Assembly (NCBI GenBank): GCA_037143795.1
Contig: JBAWXZ010000009.1
Location: 62,001-126,000 of the forward strand
DNA from: Firm-13 sp037143795
Lineage (GTDB): Bacteria > Bacillota > Clostridia > Saccharofermentanales > Saccharofermentanaceae
Length of the DNA stretch: 64,000 nucleotides
Direction: 5' to 3'
The position numbers and the translations under genes were made by a program. Shown in pieces: positions 44,182-53,013 of this stretch. Under the pieces are notes generated by a model. That model was not told the origin of the DNA and did not search any database. It saw nothing but the letters and a program-made list of their open reading frames with translations. Every line of letters begins with the position of its first letter. Within the stretch, counting starts at the first letter, position 1.

Positions 44182-45237
44182 ATGAAAAAGGTTTTAAGTG
44201 TTTTATTATGTGCCGCCCTCGCCGCTTCTGTGCTGACTGGATGCAGTCAGGCAGCCGCCAGTACAACTGCAAATGCCACAACTAAAACAGCAGACGCATC
44301 GACTGCCGTTACGACAACTGCCGCCGCCGCTGATGCAACAACTGCTGCAGCCAAGTCGGATATGGTTATCGGATCGGTCATCATGAACACATCCGGTGAA
44401 TGGTTTGCTGAAGTCATTAAGGGAATGGAAACAGCCGGAAAAGATTTGGGTGTAACCGTCAAAATTGTCAGCTCCGACAACGAAGTGTCCAAAGAGTCCG
44501 ACAATGTAGCAACATTACTCGCACAGGGAGTCGATGCCATATGCATTTCCCCTCTTTCTTCAGACGCATCAGTCGCTGCTGTCGAATCTTCCATAGCTGC
44601 CGGTGTTCCGGTTGTTAACTGGAACACGACCGTCAATACAAAAACATCAGGCTTCGTCGGCGTTTCCAACTATGATCTTGGAGCAATGACAGGCAAATAT
44701 GTCGCACAATATGTAACAGACAATTATCCTGACGGATGCAAGATTGCACTCCTGACAAACAGCAGCTATGAAGTCGGCGTTGAAAGATGCAACGGATTCA
44801 AGGATGCCATTAAGGATGTTAAGGGACTTACGATTGTTGCCGCACAGGATGCTGAAGTTCAGGAAGAAGGACTTGATATTACTGAGCAGATTCTGACAGC
44901 AAACCCGGACATTGACATGATCTGGGCATGGAATCAGACCTCGCTTCTCGGCTGTGTTGCAGCTCTTCAGAATGCAGGCAACAGCAAAATCGTTGTTATG
45001 GGAACCGATATGAGCCTTGACCTTGCAAAAGACATGCTCAGCGACACCGTCAAGCTGCAGGCTATTACTACACAGATGCCGTATGACATTGGCTACAAAG
45101 CCGTCGCAAATGCAGTGAAGGCAGCAAACGGCGAGAAAATCGACGAAAAACTGCTTGTCCCGCTGAAGACTTATACTAAAGAAAATACTAAAGAAATTGA
45201 TCAGTACATTACGGATCATAAGGATCTTGTTTCCTGA
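44182..45237 (+). CDS. Sugar-binding lipoprotein of ABC importer, module B
   Basis: 351 residues from ATG 44182 behind AGGAGGATTTG; an upstream in-frame ATG at 44113 lies within the hairpin and is rejected. Lipobox LTGC (C21), an Ala/Thr tether of about 40 residues, then a Peripla_BP_4 fold: MVIGSVIMNTSGEWFAEVIKGMETAGK, LLAQGVDAICISPLSS, GVPVVNWNTTVN, LTNSSYEVGVERCNGFKDA and MIWAWNQTSLLGCVAAL. It is the high-affinity binder for the permease at 46932. The ATPase follows after a strong stem-loop. Confidence 0.9.
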   Translation: MKKVLSVLLCAALAASVLTGCSQAAASTTANATTKTADASTAVTTTAAAADATTAAAKSDMVIGSVIMNTSGEWFAEVIKGMETAGKDLGVTVKIVSSDNEVSKESDNVATLLAQGVDAICISPLSSDASVAAVESSIAAGVPVVNWNTTVNTKTSGFVGVSNYDLGAMTGKYVAQYVTDNYPDGCKIALLTNSSYEVGVERCNGFKDAIKDVKGLTIVAAQDAEVQEEGLDITEQILTANPDIDMIWAWNQTSLLGCVAALQNAGNSKIVVMGTDMSLDLAKDMLSDTVKLQAITTQMPYDIGYKAVANAVKAANGEKIDEKLLVPLKTYTKENTKEIDQYITDHKDLVS

Positions 45238-45287
45238 CCTTCCATCGAATCCATTTCATATTTCATGTAACGATCAAGTGTTGTTGT

Positions 45288-45321
45288 GTAAGGTGCCCTG
45301 CAACCCTGCGGGACACCTTAC
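45288..45321 (+). promoter_or_regulatory. Strong intergenic stem-loop after binding-protein gene
   Basis: Arms GTAAGGTG (45288-45295) and CACCTTAC (45314-45321), extended after one mismatch by six inner pairs, with a tiny loop. There is no T run, so it looks like an mRNA-stabilising or partial-attenuation element that lifts the binding protein above the ATPase and permease. Confidence 0.65.
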
Positions 45322-45414
45322 ATTCACTTTGGGCCTGCTGCGGAAGGATATCGCCGGGTGGCCCGCGATTCAGTACAGAAACGATTCAATAATAATGAAA
45401 TGAAGGTGAAACAA

Positions 45415-46917
45415 GTGTCCGACATTATTTTAAAGGCAGAAGGAATTTCAAAAAGATTTTCCGGTACGGTCGCACTGGATCATGCCGGGTTGGAGATAAG
45501 AAAGGGAGAGATTCATGCTTTGGTCGGCGCAAACGGAGCAGGGAAGAGTACCCTGATTAAAATTATATCCGGAGCGTATACAAAGGATGAGGGCTCCATA
45601 TATCTGGAAGACAAGGAAGTCCATATCAAGTCCACACACGAAGCCAGAAAACTTGGAATCAGTGCCGTGTATCAGGAGTTCAGCCTGATTAATACTCTAT
45701 CTGTTGCAGAAAATATTTTCATGGGCAAGCTTCTTAAAAAAAATATGGGACCTATCCAGAAAGTTGACTGGAAGACCATCAAATCGGAAGCACAGAAAAT
45801 CCTGAATCTTCTCGAAGTCGATATCAGCCCGGACACTATGGTCGGACATCTGAGCGTCGCACAAAAACAAATGGTAGAAATTGCCAAAGCTCTGTCCAAT
45901 GAAATTAAACTTCTTATCATGGATGAACCCACAGCGTCTTTGTCCGATTTTGAAATTGAAAACATGTTCAAGGTTATAAAAGGACTAAGGGAAAAAGAAA
46001 TCAGTATCCTTTACGTTTCACATCGACTGGAAGAACTTCCGGTCATTTGCGACAGGGTATCTGTTTTCAGGGACGGGAAATACATTGTTACTCTTGATAT
46101 CAATGATGCACCGAAGAAAGTACTTATAGAAAATATGGTCGGTATGTGTGTCCTGGATACCCAAAGAGCTGACTATGTAACGGAAGAGATTCTTCTTGAG
46201 GTCAGGAATTTTTCTTCAGGGAATAAATTCCAGAACGTCAATTTTAAGCTTCATAAAGGTGAGATTTTAGGAATAGCTGGACTGGCAGGTGCAGGCAGAA
46301 CAGAATTTGTCAGGGCCTTGTTCGGGGCTGACCCAAAGGATTCCGGGGAAGTCCTTGTAAACGGTTTAGAAGTAAAAATCAACAGTCCGATCGATGCCAA
46401 ACGATTCGGATTAGGATTTGTAACGGAAGACCGCAAGGAGGAGGGCCTTATTCTGAATATGGACCTTCACACCAATATAGGAATGACAATTCTTCAGGAA
46501 TTGATGAGTCACGGCAAACTTAATACCCGTAAGGAAGAAGAAATAGCAGACGGGTATATAGAGTCCCTTTCCATAAAATGCAGGAGCGGAAGACAGGCTG
46601 CACGGGATTTGAGCGGCGGCAATCAGCAAAAAGTTGTCATTGCAAAATGGCTTGCGACTAACCCTCACATTCTTATTATGGATGAGCCTACAAGAGGTAT
46701 TGATGTCGGTTCCAAAAACCAGATATATGCCCTTATCAACAGCCTCGCATCCCAAGGCATCGGCGTAATAATGATTTCATCCGAACTGCCGGAGGTTCTG
46801 CAGGTCTCGAATCGAATCCTTGTTTTTGCTGCAGGAAAAGTAACTGCCATTCTTCAAAATGATAATTTGACACAAGAAACTTTACTTCATTATGCAACCA
46901 GCCAAACCGCAATATAA
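45415..46917 (+). CDS. Sugar ABC transporter ATP-binding protein, module B
   Basis: 500 residues from GTG 45415, placed there because AAGGTGA lies six bases upstream; the frame is open back to 45358 and ATG 45400 has no site. Two ATPase halves: Walker A GANGAGKST, LSVAQKQMVEIAKAL and LLIMDEPTAS in the first; LAGAGRTE, LSGGNQQKV and ILIMDEPTRG in the second. Family RbsA/MglA. It has the same length as its counterpart in module A. It works with the permease 14 bases downstream. Confidence 0.92.
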   Translation: MSDIILKAEGISKRFSGTVALDHAGLEIRKGEIHALVGANGAGKSTLIKIISGAYTKDEGSIYLEDKEVHIKSTHEARKLGISAVYQEFSLINTLSVAENIFMGKLLKKNMGPIQKVDWKTIKSEAQKILNLLEVDISPDTMVGHLSVAQKQMVEIAKALSNEIKLLIMDEPTASLSDFEIENMFKVIKGLREKEISILYVSHRLEELPVICDRVSVFRDGKYIVTLDINDAPKKVLIENMVGMCVLDTQRADYVTEEILLEVRNFSSGNKFQNVNFKLHKGEILGIAGLAGAGRTEFVRALFGADPKDSGEVLVNGLEVKINSPIDAKRFGLGFVTEDRKEEGLILNMDLHTNIGMTILQELMSHGKLNTRKEEEIADGYIESLSIKCRSGRQAARDLSGGNQQKVVIAKWLATNPHILIMDEPTRGIDVGSKNQIYALINSLASQGIGVIMISSELPEVLQVSNRILVFAAGKVTAILQNDNLTQETLLHYATSQTAI

Positions 46918-46931
46918 TTCAGGAGGCCATC

Positions 46932-47888
46932 ATGAAAGATAAAAAATTTAACGGTAAGCAATTTTTTATGAAGTACATAATGTACTTTGTCCTGGTACTG
47001 ATGTGTATCATTTTAGCGCTCGCTAATGACAATTTTCTATCCACAACCAATCTGATGACTATTGTCAAACAGATCTCAATCCAATCAATTGTTGCCATCG
47101 GTATGACAATGATTATTATCACAGGAAATATTGATTTGAGCGTCGGTTCCATTGTGGCCTTTGCATCTGTTATTGGTGCAATGATGATGAGGAGCGGGAT
47201 CCCTGTTCCCGCTGCCATTGCATTAACATTAATTGGCAGCGGACTTCTGGGTCTGATTTCCGGCGGTGTAACCGCCAAACTCAAACTCCATTCGTTTCTT
47301 GTTACTTTAGCCCTCATGCAGGCGTTTCGGGGACTAGCCCAGACACTGACCGGCGGCTATCCGATAGCCGGACTTCCGGATTCCTTTGGTAAAATCGCGT
47401 CCGGATCAATCGGTCCGGTTCCCTATCTGGTCATTTACATGATCATTTTCTATGCAGTCTTTATTTATATTATGAAATATACAGCCTTTGGGCGATCGAT
47501 TTACGCTGTCGGCGGAAACCAGGAATCTGCAAGGCTGTCAGGCATAAATATTGAAAAAGTAAAGACACTTGTATTTGTAATATCATCCATGCTCTGCGGA
47601 GTCGCAGGCATCCTGCTGACTGCAAAAGTCCGTTCCGGTGACCCGACCAGTGCGAGCGGCTGGGAAATGGATACAATCGCCGGCGCAATTATCGGCGGTA
47701 CAAGCATGATGGGAGGCGAAGGCGGTCTGGGCGGTACCATTATAGGTTTGCTGTTTATCGGAATCTTAAGCAACGGCATGGTACTTCTGGGAGTTAATCC
47801 ATATACACAGACTGTCGTTAAAGGCCTGGTTATTTTCCTCGCAGTCATTTTGAACAGTATTCAGAAGAGAAGCAAAGAGAAATCCTGA
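46932..47888 (+). CDS. Ribose-type ABC transporter permease, module B
   Basis: 318 residues, about 9 hydrophobic segments, with the RbsC family motif (TGNIDLSVGSIVAFASV) and cytoplasmic loop (GGNQESARLSGINIEKVKT). RBS is AGGAGG with ATG 46932. It is related to the module A permease (GGMNLSLGYIGGL; GGNAEAAKMSGVDTAKM) but clearly divergent, implying different substrates. Confidence 0.92.
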   Translation: MKDKKFNGKQFFMKYIMYFVLVLMCIILALANDNFLSTTNLMTIVKQISIQSIVAIGMTMIIITGNIDLSVGSIVAFASVIGAMMMRSGIPVPAAIALTLIGSGLLGLISGGVTAKLKLHSFLVTLALMQAFRGLAQTLTGGYPIAGLPDSFGKIASGSIGPVPYLVIYMIIFYAVFIYIMKYTAFGRSIYAVGGNQESARLSGINIEKVKTLVFVISSMLCGVAGILLTAKVRSGDPTSASGWEMDTIAGAIIGGTSMMGGEGGLGGTIIGLLFIGILSNGMVLLGVNPYTQTVVKGLVIFLAVILNSIQKRSKEKS

Positions 47889-47942
47889 TCATCGGAACAG
47901 GTAACAGCGAGACTTTACTTGCATGGCGAAAGGAATAAAAAG

Positions 47943-48980
47943 ATGAATAGTATTGAGCGATTTTATGCAACGATTGAGAGAAAACTAGTTGACAGGCCGG
48001 CAGCCTGGCTTGGAATGCCGGACATCTTTGCCCAGCCCTCCCTGTTTGAGTATTATGGAGTCAGGAACCTGCATGACTTGAAGCTTTCCGTAGGTGATGA
48101 TTTCTATTCTGTTGACATGCCGTATCATTCGCCGACTGCATCGGCGATATATGCAGCTTTTGACTGGTACGGTGAAGGCGCTGTAAGCGAACACGAGCGG
48201 ACTCTCACAGCTGACGGATGCTTTAAAGATGCGGAGGAACCGGAAGACCTGGACTTCTTCAAGTGGCCGGATCCCGAACAATATATTGATAAGGATGAAT
48301 GCAAAAGACTGGTTGATGAGGCTCCGGAGGATAAAGTTGTGCTCGGCATGCTGTGGTCAGCACACTTTCAGGATACATGTGCATCATTTGGCATGGAGAC
48401 AGCACTTATGAATATGATTGCAAATCCGGAAATTTATCAGGCCGTAGATGAAAAAATAATGGATTTCTACTTGAAGGCCAATAAAATTTTCTATGAGGCT
48501 GCCAAAGGTAAGTTGCACGCCGTACTTATCGGAAATGATATGGGAACACAGCGGGGACTCATGCTTTCTCCGGATATGATTCGTAAGTTCATTATTCCGG
48601 GCTGCAGAAGACTTGTGGAACAGGCACACAGCTATGGAATCAAGGTCATTTACCACTCCTGCGGATCTATTGTTGAAGCAATCCCGGATCTCATTGATGC
48701 CGGTGTAGATGCGATCCACCCGATTCAGGCGCTTGCGGCAGGTATGCAGCCCGATAATCTGAAATCGAAATTTGAGGGCAGGGTCTCCTTTTGCGGTGGT
48801 GTTGACACTCAGGATCTGCTGGTTCACGGTTCTCCCGAGCAAGTCAAAAATAAGGTTCATGAATTGCGCCGGCTATTCCCGACGGGACTTATTATTTCCC
48901 CGAGCCATGAGGCGATTATGCCGGATGTTCCGCCTGCCAATATAAAAGCACTGTTTGATGAAGCCACAAAAATATATTGA
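47943..48980 (+). CDS. UroD-superfamily methyltransferase 2 (corrinoid-dependent)
   Basis: 345 residues from ATG 47943 behind AAAGGAAT; the upstream ATG at 47919 is not supported. UroD-superfamily start (NSIERFYATIERKLVDRPAAWLG), zinc-ligand candidates H238-S-C240 (YHSCGSI) and C284 (SFCGGVD), and the end PSHEAIMPDVPPANIKALF. The H-x-C...C set is that of MtaA/MtbA-type methyltransferases. It differs from methyltransferases 1 and 3 in length and sequence, while all three sit in modules with nearly identical corrinoid proteins. Substrate inferred to be a sugar O-methyl group. Confidence 0.82.
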   Translation: MNSIERFYATIERKLVDRPAAWLGMPDIFAQPSLFEYYGVRNLHDLKLSVGDDFYSVDMPYHSPTASAIYAAFDWYGEGAVSEHERTLTADGCFKDAEEPEDLDFFKWPDPEQYIDKDECKRLVDEAPEDKVVLGMLWSAHFQDTCASFGMETALMNMIANPEIYQAVDEKIMDFYLKANKIFYEAAKGKLHAVLIGNDMGTQRGLMLSPDMIRKFIIPGCRRLVEQAHSYGIKVIYHSCGSIVEAIPDLIDAGVDAIHPIQALAAGMQPDNLKSKFEGRVSFCGGVDTQDLLVHGSPEQVKNKVHELRRLFPTGLIISPSHEAIMPDVPPANIKALFDEATKIY

Positions 48981-49011
48981 TAACTGCGGACAATTTTCGA
49001 GAGGTACGTGC

Positions 49012-49335
49012 ATGAAAAGAATAGGTGAAATGATCAAAATCCGGCCGGAAAAGCTGGAAGAATATAAATATTACCATGCTAATCCCTGGCCGGAAGTGAC
49101 AGCAATGATCAAGTCGTGCAACATACAAAATTATACAATTTATCATAGGGGTGATTTCCTGTTTGCTTATTATGAGTATATTGGAGAGGACTTTGAATCG
49201 GATATGGCCAAAATGGCGGCTGACCCCAAAACACAGGAGTGGTGGGCCCTGGTAATGCCTTTTCAGGAGCCTCTTGAAGACCGTAAAGAAGGCGAGTGGT
49301 GGTCCGGCATGGAAGATGTATTCCATATGAATTAA
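49012..49335 (+). CDS. rhaM: RhaM-type sugar mutarotase, module B
   Basis: 107 residues from ATG 49012 behind GAGAGGTACG; the frame is open back to 48955 inside methyltransferase 2. Same landmarks as the module A copy: Tyr18, His22 in EYKYYHANPW, NYTIYHRGDFLFAYYEYIGEDFE, QEWWALVMPF and a final GEWWSGMEDVFHMN. It is clearly a paralogue but diverged, so it may serve a different anomer substrate. It is followed by corrinoid protein 2. Confidence 0.85.
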   Translation: MKRIGEMIKIRPEKLEEYKYYHANPWPEVTAMIKSCNIQNYTIYHRGDFLFAYYEYIGEDFESDMAKMAADPKTQEWWALVMPFQEPLEDRKEGEWWSGMEDVFHMN

Positions 49336-49374
49336 CTTTCGCGGATTGTTTGTTCTTAACAGGAGGAATTGTAA

Positions 49375-50016
49375 ATGGATTTAAATGAAATATGCATCGC
49401 AGTCGAAACGGGCAAAGGAAAACGCGTCAAGGAACTGGTCAACCAGGCGGTTGAAGAGGGCATGCCGGTCAAGACGATCCTCGATGACGGACTCATCCGC
49501 GCGATGGGTGTTGTCGGCGAAAAATTCCGCCTGAACGAGATATACGTACCGGAAATGCTGGTCGCAGCGCGCGCGATGTCGATGGGACTTACCATCCTCG
49601 AGCCGCTCCTGACGGCAACAGGGGTCAGGCCTGTCGGTAAAGTCGTAATCGGAACCGTCAGGGGAGACCTGCACGATATCGGCAAGAACCTCGTGGCAAT
49701 GATGATGAAGGGCATGGGCGCGACCGTATATGACCTCGGCGTAGACGTGCAGGACCACACTTTTGTGGAAAAAGCAGAGGAAACCGGAGCAGACATCGTA
49801 TGCCTTTCGGCCCTTCTTACAACGACAATGCCGGCAATCGGCGATGTCATCAGGGACTTTGAAAAATCCGGCGTGAGAAGCAAATACTACATCATGGTCG
49901 GAGGCGCCCCGGTCAGCCAGACCTTTGCCGACCAGATCGGTGCCAACGCCTATTCGGCCAATGCAAGCGAGGCGGCGGACGTCGCCAAGGCTTACCTTCT
50001 TACGCTGGCAAGATAG
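49375..50016 (+). CDS. Corrinoid (B12-binding) methyl-carrier protein 2
   Basis: 213 residues with the same helical cap and B12 domain (GDLHDIGKN, DxHxxG) as copies 1 and 3. It differs from copy 3 at about seven residues, and at DNA level it is identical to copy 3 over 275 bases. RBS is AGGAGGAATTG. It ends module B and is followed by a terminator. It would accept the methyl group handled by methyltransferase 2. Confidence 0.93.
   Translation: MDLNEICIAVETGKGKRVKELVNQAVEEGMPVKTILDDGLIRAMGVVGEKFRLNEIYVPEMLVAARAMSMGLTILEPLLTATGVRPVGKVVIGTVRGDLHDIGKNLVAMMMKGMGATVYDLGVDVQDHTFVEKAEETGADIVCLSALLTTTMPAIGDVIRDFEKSGVRSKYYIMVGGAPVSQTFADQIGANAYSANASEAADVAKAYLLTLAR
49666..49940 (+). repeat. 275-bp block identical to 62522-62796
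   Basis: The B12 domain of corrinoid gene 2 matches corrinoid gene 3 base for base over this block, including wobble positions, while the flanking parts of the genes differ at many third positions. This mosaic pattern points to recent gene conversion. Confidence 0.85.
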
Positions 50017-50101
50017 CAGAAATGTGCTGAAGACATGTATCAGTAAATGTCAAAATCATAAATTTCTGCTGTTCAATGATTGAATATGTAAATTTACAAG
50101 G

Positions 50102-50134
50102 CAGGAACCGCTAATATCCGCGGCTCCTGTTTTT
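50102..50134 (+). terminator. Intrinsic terminator of module B
   Basis: Stem CAGGAaCCGC (50102-50111) with GCGGcTCCTG (50120-50129), one mismatch, followed by T5. It lies 85 bases after corrinoid protein 2. Confidence 0.8.
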
Positions 50135-50213
50135 GTGTCAGCTGTTGCCAGACCCTGATGAATCTGACATTATATGAGTGAATACAATTCGAATGTGAAA
50201 GTAAGAAGGACGA

Positions 50214-52004
50214 ATGAAAAAAACAAAACTGCAGACCCGGTTCTTTATATCATATGTATTGCTTTCACTGGCAATCGTGGTTTCTTTTTCTGTTTTTTTC
50301 TATGAATATACTTCGAGGATACTTATCGAAAGAGAGACGCAGAACATTATCAATCTGACATCAACATTTCAGTCACAAACCGATCAGGCCATAAAAACAA
50401 TGGATACGGTTTCCATTAATATCGGATACAGCAACTTGATTATGTCAAATATCGAAAAGTACTTTTCAGAGCAAACAGTAAGCTGGTCGGAGCAAAATGC
50501 TTTGTCTGAACTGTTTGTTGCATTGAACGGGACAGATATACAGGTTGCACAGATGAATATCTATGATTTCAGAGGCGGCGAGGTCGGATTCGGCACAAGG
50601 AATATTTCCGGTACTGTGGATTTTTCTCAGCTGGCGTGGTATGAACCTACTCTCAACCTTCACGGTCTCAAGTACATTTCGCTTCCCTACAATACGGATG
50701 CACTTTCTAAAACAACAAAAGTCAGTGCATATTATTTGTCCCTTTACCGGACGTACTACAATAAATTCGGAAAACAGACCGGGTTTATTGAAACGCAGCA
50801 AACCTGCAAAAAAATATTCAAGGATGTAATTTCTTACGGGAAGAAGAATGTGGATTCCCCGGATGTATATATATTTAATCAGGACGGAAACTTGCTGTAC
50901 CCTTATGATGCTGCTGATATTCCTGATTTATCTGCCATCACTTATTACTATAAAGCGCTGCAGGATGGTACGAATAATATCCTTGCAGCTAATCCCGAAA
51001 CCAAAAACCGGGAGCTGATAGTCAACAGCAAATCATCTTACAGCGGATGGACATATATTACGGTTCAGCCGGAAGAAACGATCCTCCGGCCTGTTCAGAC
51101 ACTATCCAAGCTTCTGTTTACAATTGTTTTCATCATTCTTGCCGGGGCAAGCTTCCTTTCTTTCGGGGTATCCAGAAGTCTTATCAAACCAATTAAGCAG
51201 CTGAGGAATATTATCCGCAAAACGGAACTTGCGACGCTCGGGGAACATGAAGGGGATTCACTTAATACATCATTTGATGAACTGGAAGAACTCAACCAGG
51301 CCTTTCAAAGTATGAGCACTAATTTGAAGACATCGATGAATGAAGTAATAGATACCAAGCAGCAGGAGATGAAATCAAGGAGCCTGGCGCTGCAGTCACA
51401 GATTAATCCGCATTTCTACTATAATTCCCTGTCCAGTATCATTATTCTTGCTGAAGCCAACCAGCCGGAAGCGGTGGTAAGCCTCTGCAGGAACCTCAGT
51501 AAAATCATGAGGTATATTACCGACGGCACTTCTCCTGTTGTTACCATCCGTCAGGAACTGGATTATATTGAAAAATACCTGTACTGTATGAAGGTGCGTT
51601 ATCAATCCAGTCTGAATTACAGTATCGATGTGGATGAGTCTATTATGGATATTGAAATTCCCAGGCTGATTATTCAGCCGCTTGTTGAAAATGCATTGAA
51701 ATACGGCACGAATTGCGTCCCTCCATGGAGTATTTCCGTTAAAAGTACAGTCTGCGAAGAATATTGGAGAATCGATGTAATTGACAGCGGAAATGGTTTT
51801 ACTGAGGAGGCACTGGCTCTGATAGAGCAGCGAATAGAGGCTGCCAGGCATACGCAGGGAATGCCCGATATTGAAATAAACGGAATGGGATTGTTGAATG
51901 TATTCTCCAGATGGAGGCTCTTTTGCGGAGATGACCTGATATTTACATGTCAGAATACAAAAGAGGGCGGCGCTTCGGTTTCTATAGGCCGATATTTAAA
52001 TTAA
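50214..52004 (+). CDS. YesM-type sensor histidine kinase, module C
   Basis: 596 residues. Transmembrane segments at about 10-32 and 290-313 flank an extracellular domain; then HAMP, the His_kinase motif QINPHFYYNSLSSI, and HATPase_c with PLVENALKYG and DSGNGFTEE. The RBS AGAAGGACG precedes ATG 50214. It is co-transcribed with the AraC-type regulator 22 bases downstream, and the pair likely senses the sugar of module C. Confidence 0.92.
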   Translation: MKKTKLQTRFFISYVLLSLAIVVSFSVFFYEYTSRILIERETQNIINLTSTFQSQTDQAIKTMDTVSINIGYSNLIMSNIEKYFSEQTVSWSEQNALSELFVALNGTDIQVAQMNIYDFRGGEVGFGTRNISGTVDFSQLAWYEPTLNLHGLKYISLPYNTDALSKTTKVSAYYLSLYRTYYNKFGKQTGFIETQQTCKKIFKDVISYGKKNVDSPDVYIFNQDGNLLYPYDAADIPDLSAITYYYKALQDGTNNILAANPETKNRELIVNSKSSYSGWTYITVQPEETILRPVQTLSKLLFTIVFIILAGASFLSFGVSRSLIKPIKQLRNIIRKTELATLGEHEGDSLNTSFDELEELNQAFQSMSTNLKTSMNEVIDTKQQEMKSRSLALQSQINPHFYYNSLSSIIILAEANQPEAVVSLCRNLSKIMRYITDGTSPVVTIRQELDYIEKYLYCMKVRYQSSLNYSIDVDESIMDIEIPRLIIQPLVENALKYGTNCVPPWSISVKSTVCEEYWRIDVIDSGNGFTEEALALIEQRIEAARHTQGMPDIEINGMGLLNVFSRWRLFCGDDLIFTCQNTKEGGASVSIGRYLN

Positions 52005-52026
52005 AAAGCATAAAGGAGTAAAAGGG

Positions 52027-52794
52027 ATGGGAAGTTCAAAATATACGGTTGTTGTTGCGGAAGATGAAGAATTGCTGCTTAACAGTCTTATAGATAAGAT
52101 TGAAGGAATGGATTTGAACTTCGAGGTAATCGGGAAAGCACAGACCGGTTCCCAGGCTTTCGATCTTGTAAAAGAGCTGGCTCCCGACCTGCTTATTTCG
52201 GACATAAAGATGCCGATTGTTGACGGTATTACACTTCTGGAAAATGTTAATGATAAATTCCCTTATATTAAAACAATAATTGTCAGTGGCTTTTCCGATT
52301 TCGAATATGCAAGAAGAGCTATAAAAATACATGTATCAGAGTATCTGCTGAAGCCCATTGATCCCAAAGAGCTGTATAACGCGCTGCTGAATATTAAGAC
52401 AAAACTCGAGCTTGAACAAAGTGCGTATTCCAATATTTTCAACGATGCCATGACCAGAAATACCCCGGACCAGATTGCAAAGGTCTTAAGGGAGTACATT
52501 AATGCCAACTACAATGAAGAGATTAATTTGAACCTGATTGCTCACAGCATGAATTATTCTGCAGCTTATCTGACTAAAATATTCTGCGCACAATATGATA
52601 TTACGCCTTCAAAATATATGATTTCCCTGCGCATAAGCAGAGCCAAATATCTCCTTTCCCATAATCAGGAACTGTCTATCAAACAGATCGGCGAAATCAT
52701 CGGATATCATGATCAAGGTTATTTCAGCCGGATTTTCAAGAAAAATGCCGGCATCAGCCCATTGGATTATCGCGAGAATATTTCAGGAAGCTAA
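52027..52794 (+). CDS. YesN-type response regulator with AraC domain, module C
   Basis: 255 residues, shorter than the module B regulator because the middle region is missing. The receiver has AEDEE, D59 (LLISDIKMP), SGFSDF and LLKPIDP; the AraC domain (about 155-252) has YSAAYLTKIFCAQYDITPSKYM and IGYHDQGYFSRIFKKNAGISPLDYR. RBS is AAAGGAGT. It is the likely activator of the downstream methyltransferase and importer genes, after a 220-base gap. Confidence 0.92.
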   Translation: MGSSKYTVVVAEDEELLLNSLIDKIEGMDLNFEVIGKAQTGSQAFDLVKELAPDLLISDIKMPIVDGITLLENVNDKFPYIKTIIVSGFSDFEYARRAIKIHVSEYLLKPIDPKELYNALLNIKTKLELEQSAYSNIFNDAMTRNTPDQIAKVLREYINANYNEEINLNLIAHSMNYSAAYLTKIFCAQYDITPSKYMISLRISRAKYLLSHNQELSIKQIGEIIGYHDQGYFSRIFKKNAGISPLDYRENISGS

Positions 52795-52855
52795 ACGTAT
52801 CGCGGTTGATATTCAGCCCTTTATTCATCAAAAACAGTGAGTTTCGTGTTAATGT

Positions 52856-52882
52856 GCCCATAAATTAACAGGGGGCTTTTGT
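52856..52882 (+). terminator. Possible weak terminator after the module C regulator
   Basis: GCCC (52856-52859) can pair with GGGC (52873-52876), followed by TTTT. The stem is only four pairs, so the call is weak. The rest of 52795-53013 shows no gene. Confidence 0.3.
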
Positions 52883-53013
52883 TTCTTTGTGAAAAAAGTA
52901 CAAATTGGTGCTGTGATTGTGCATAGCCGCGCAAACCTAATCAGAGTATAAATGTAGGCGAAGATACTTTTATGACTGAATCCTGATCAACGAAGACAGT
53001 ACGGGAGAATACA

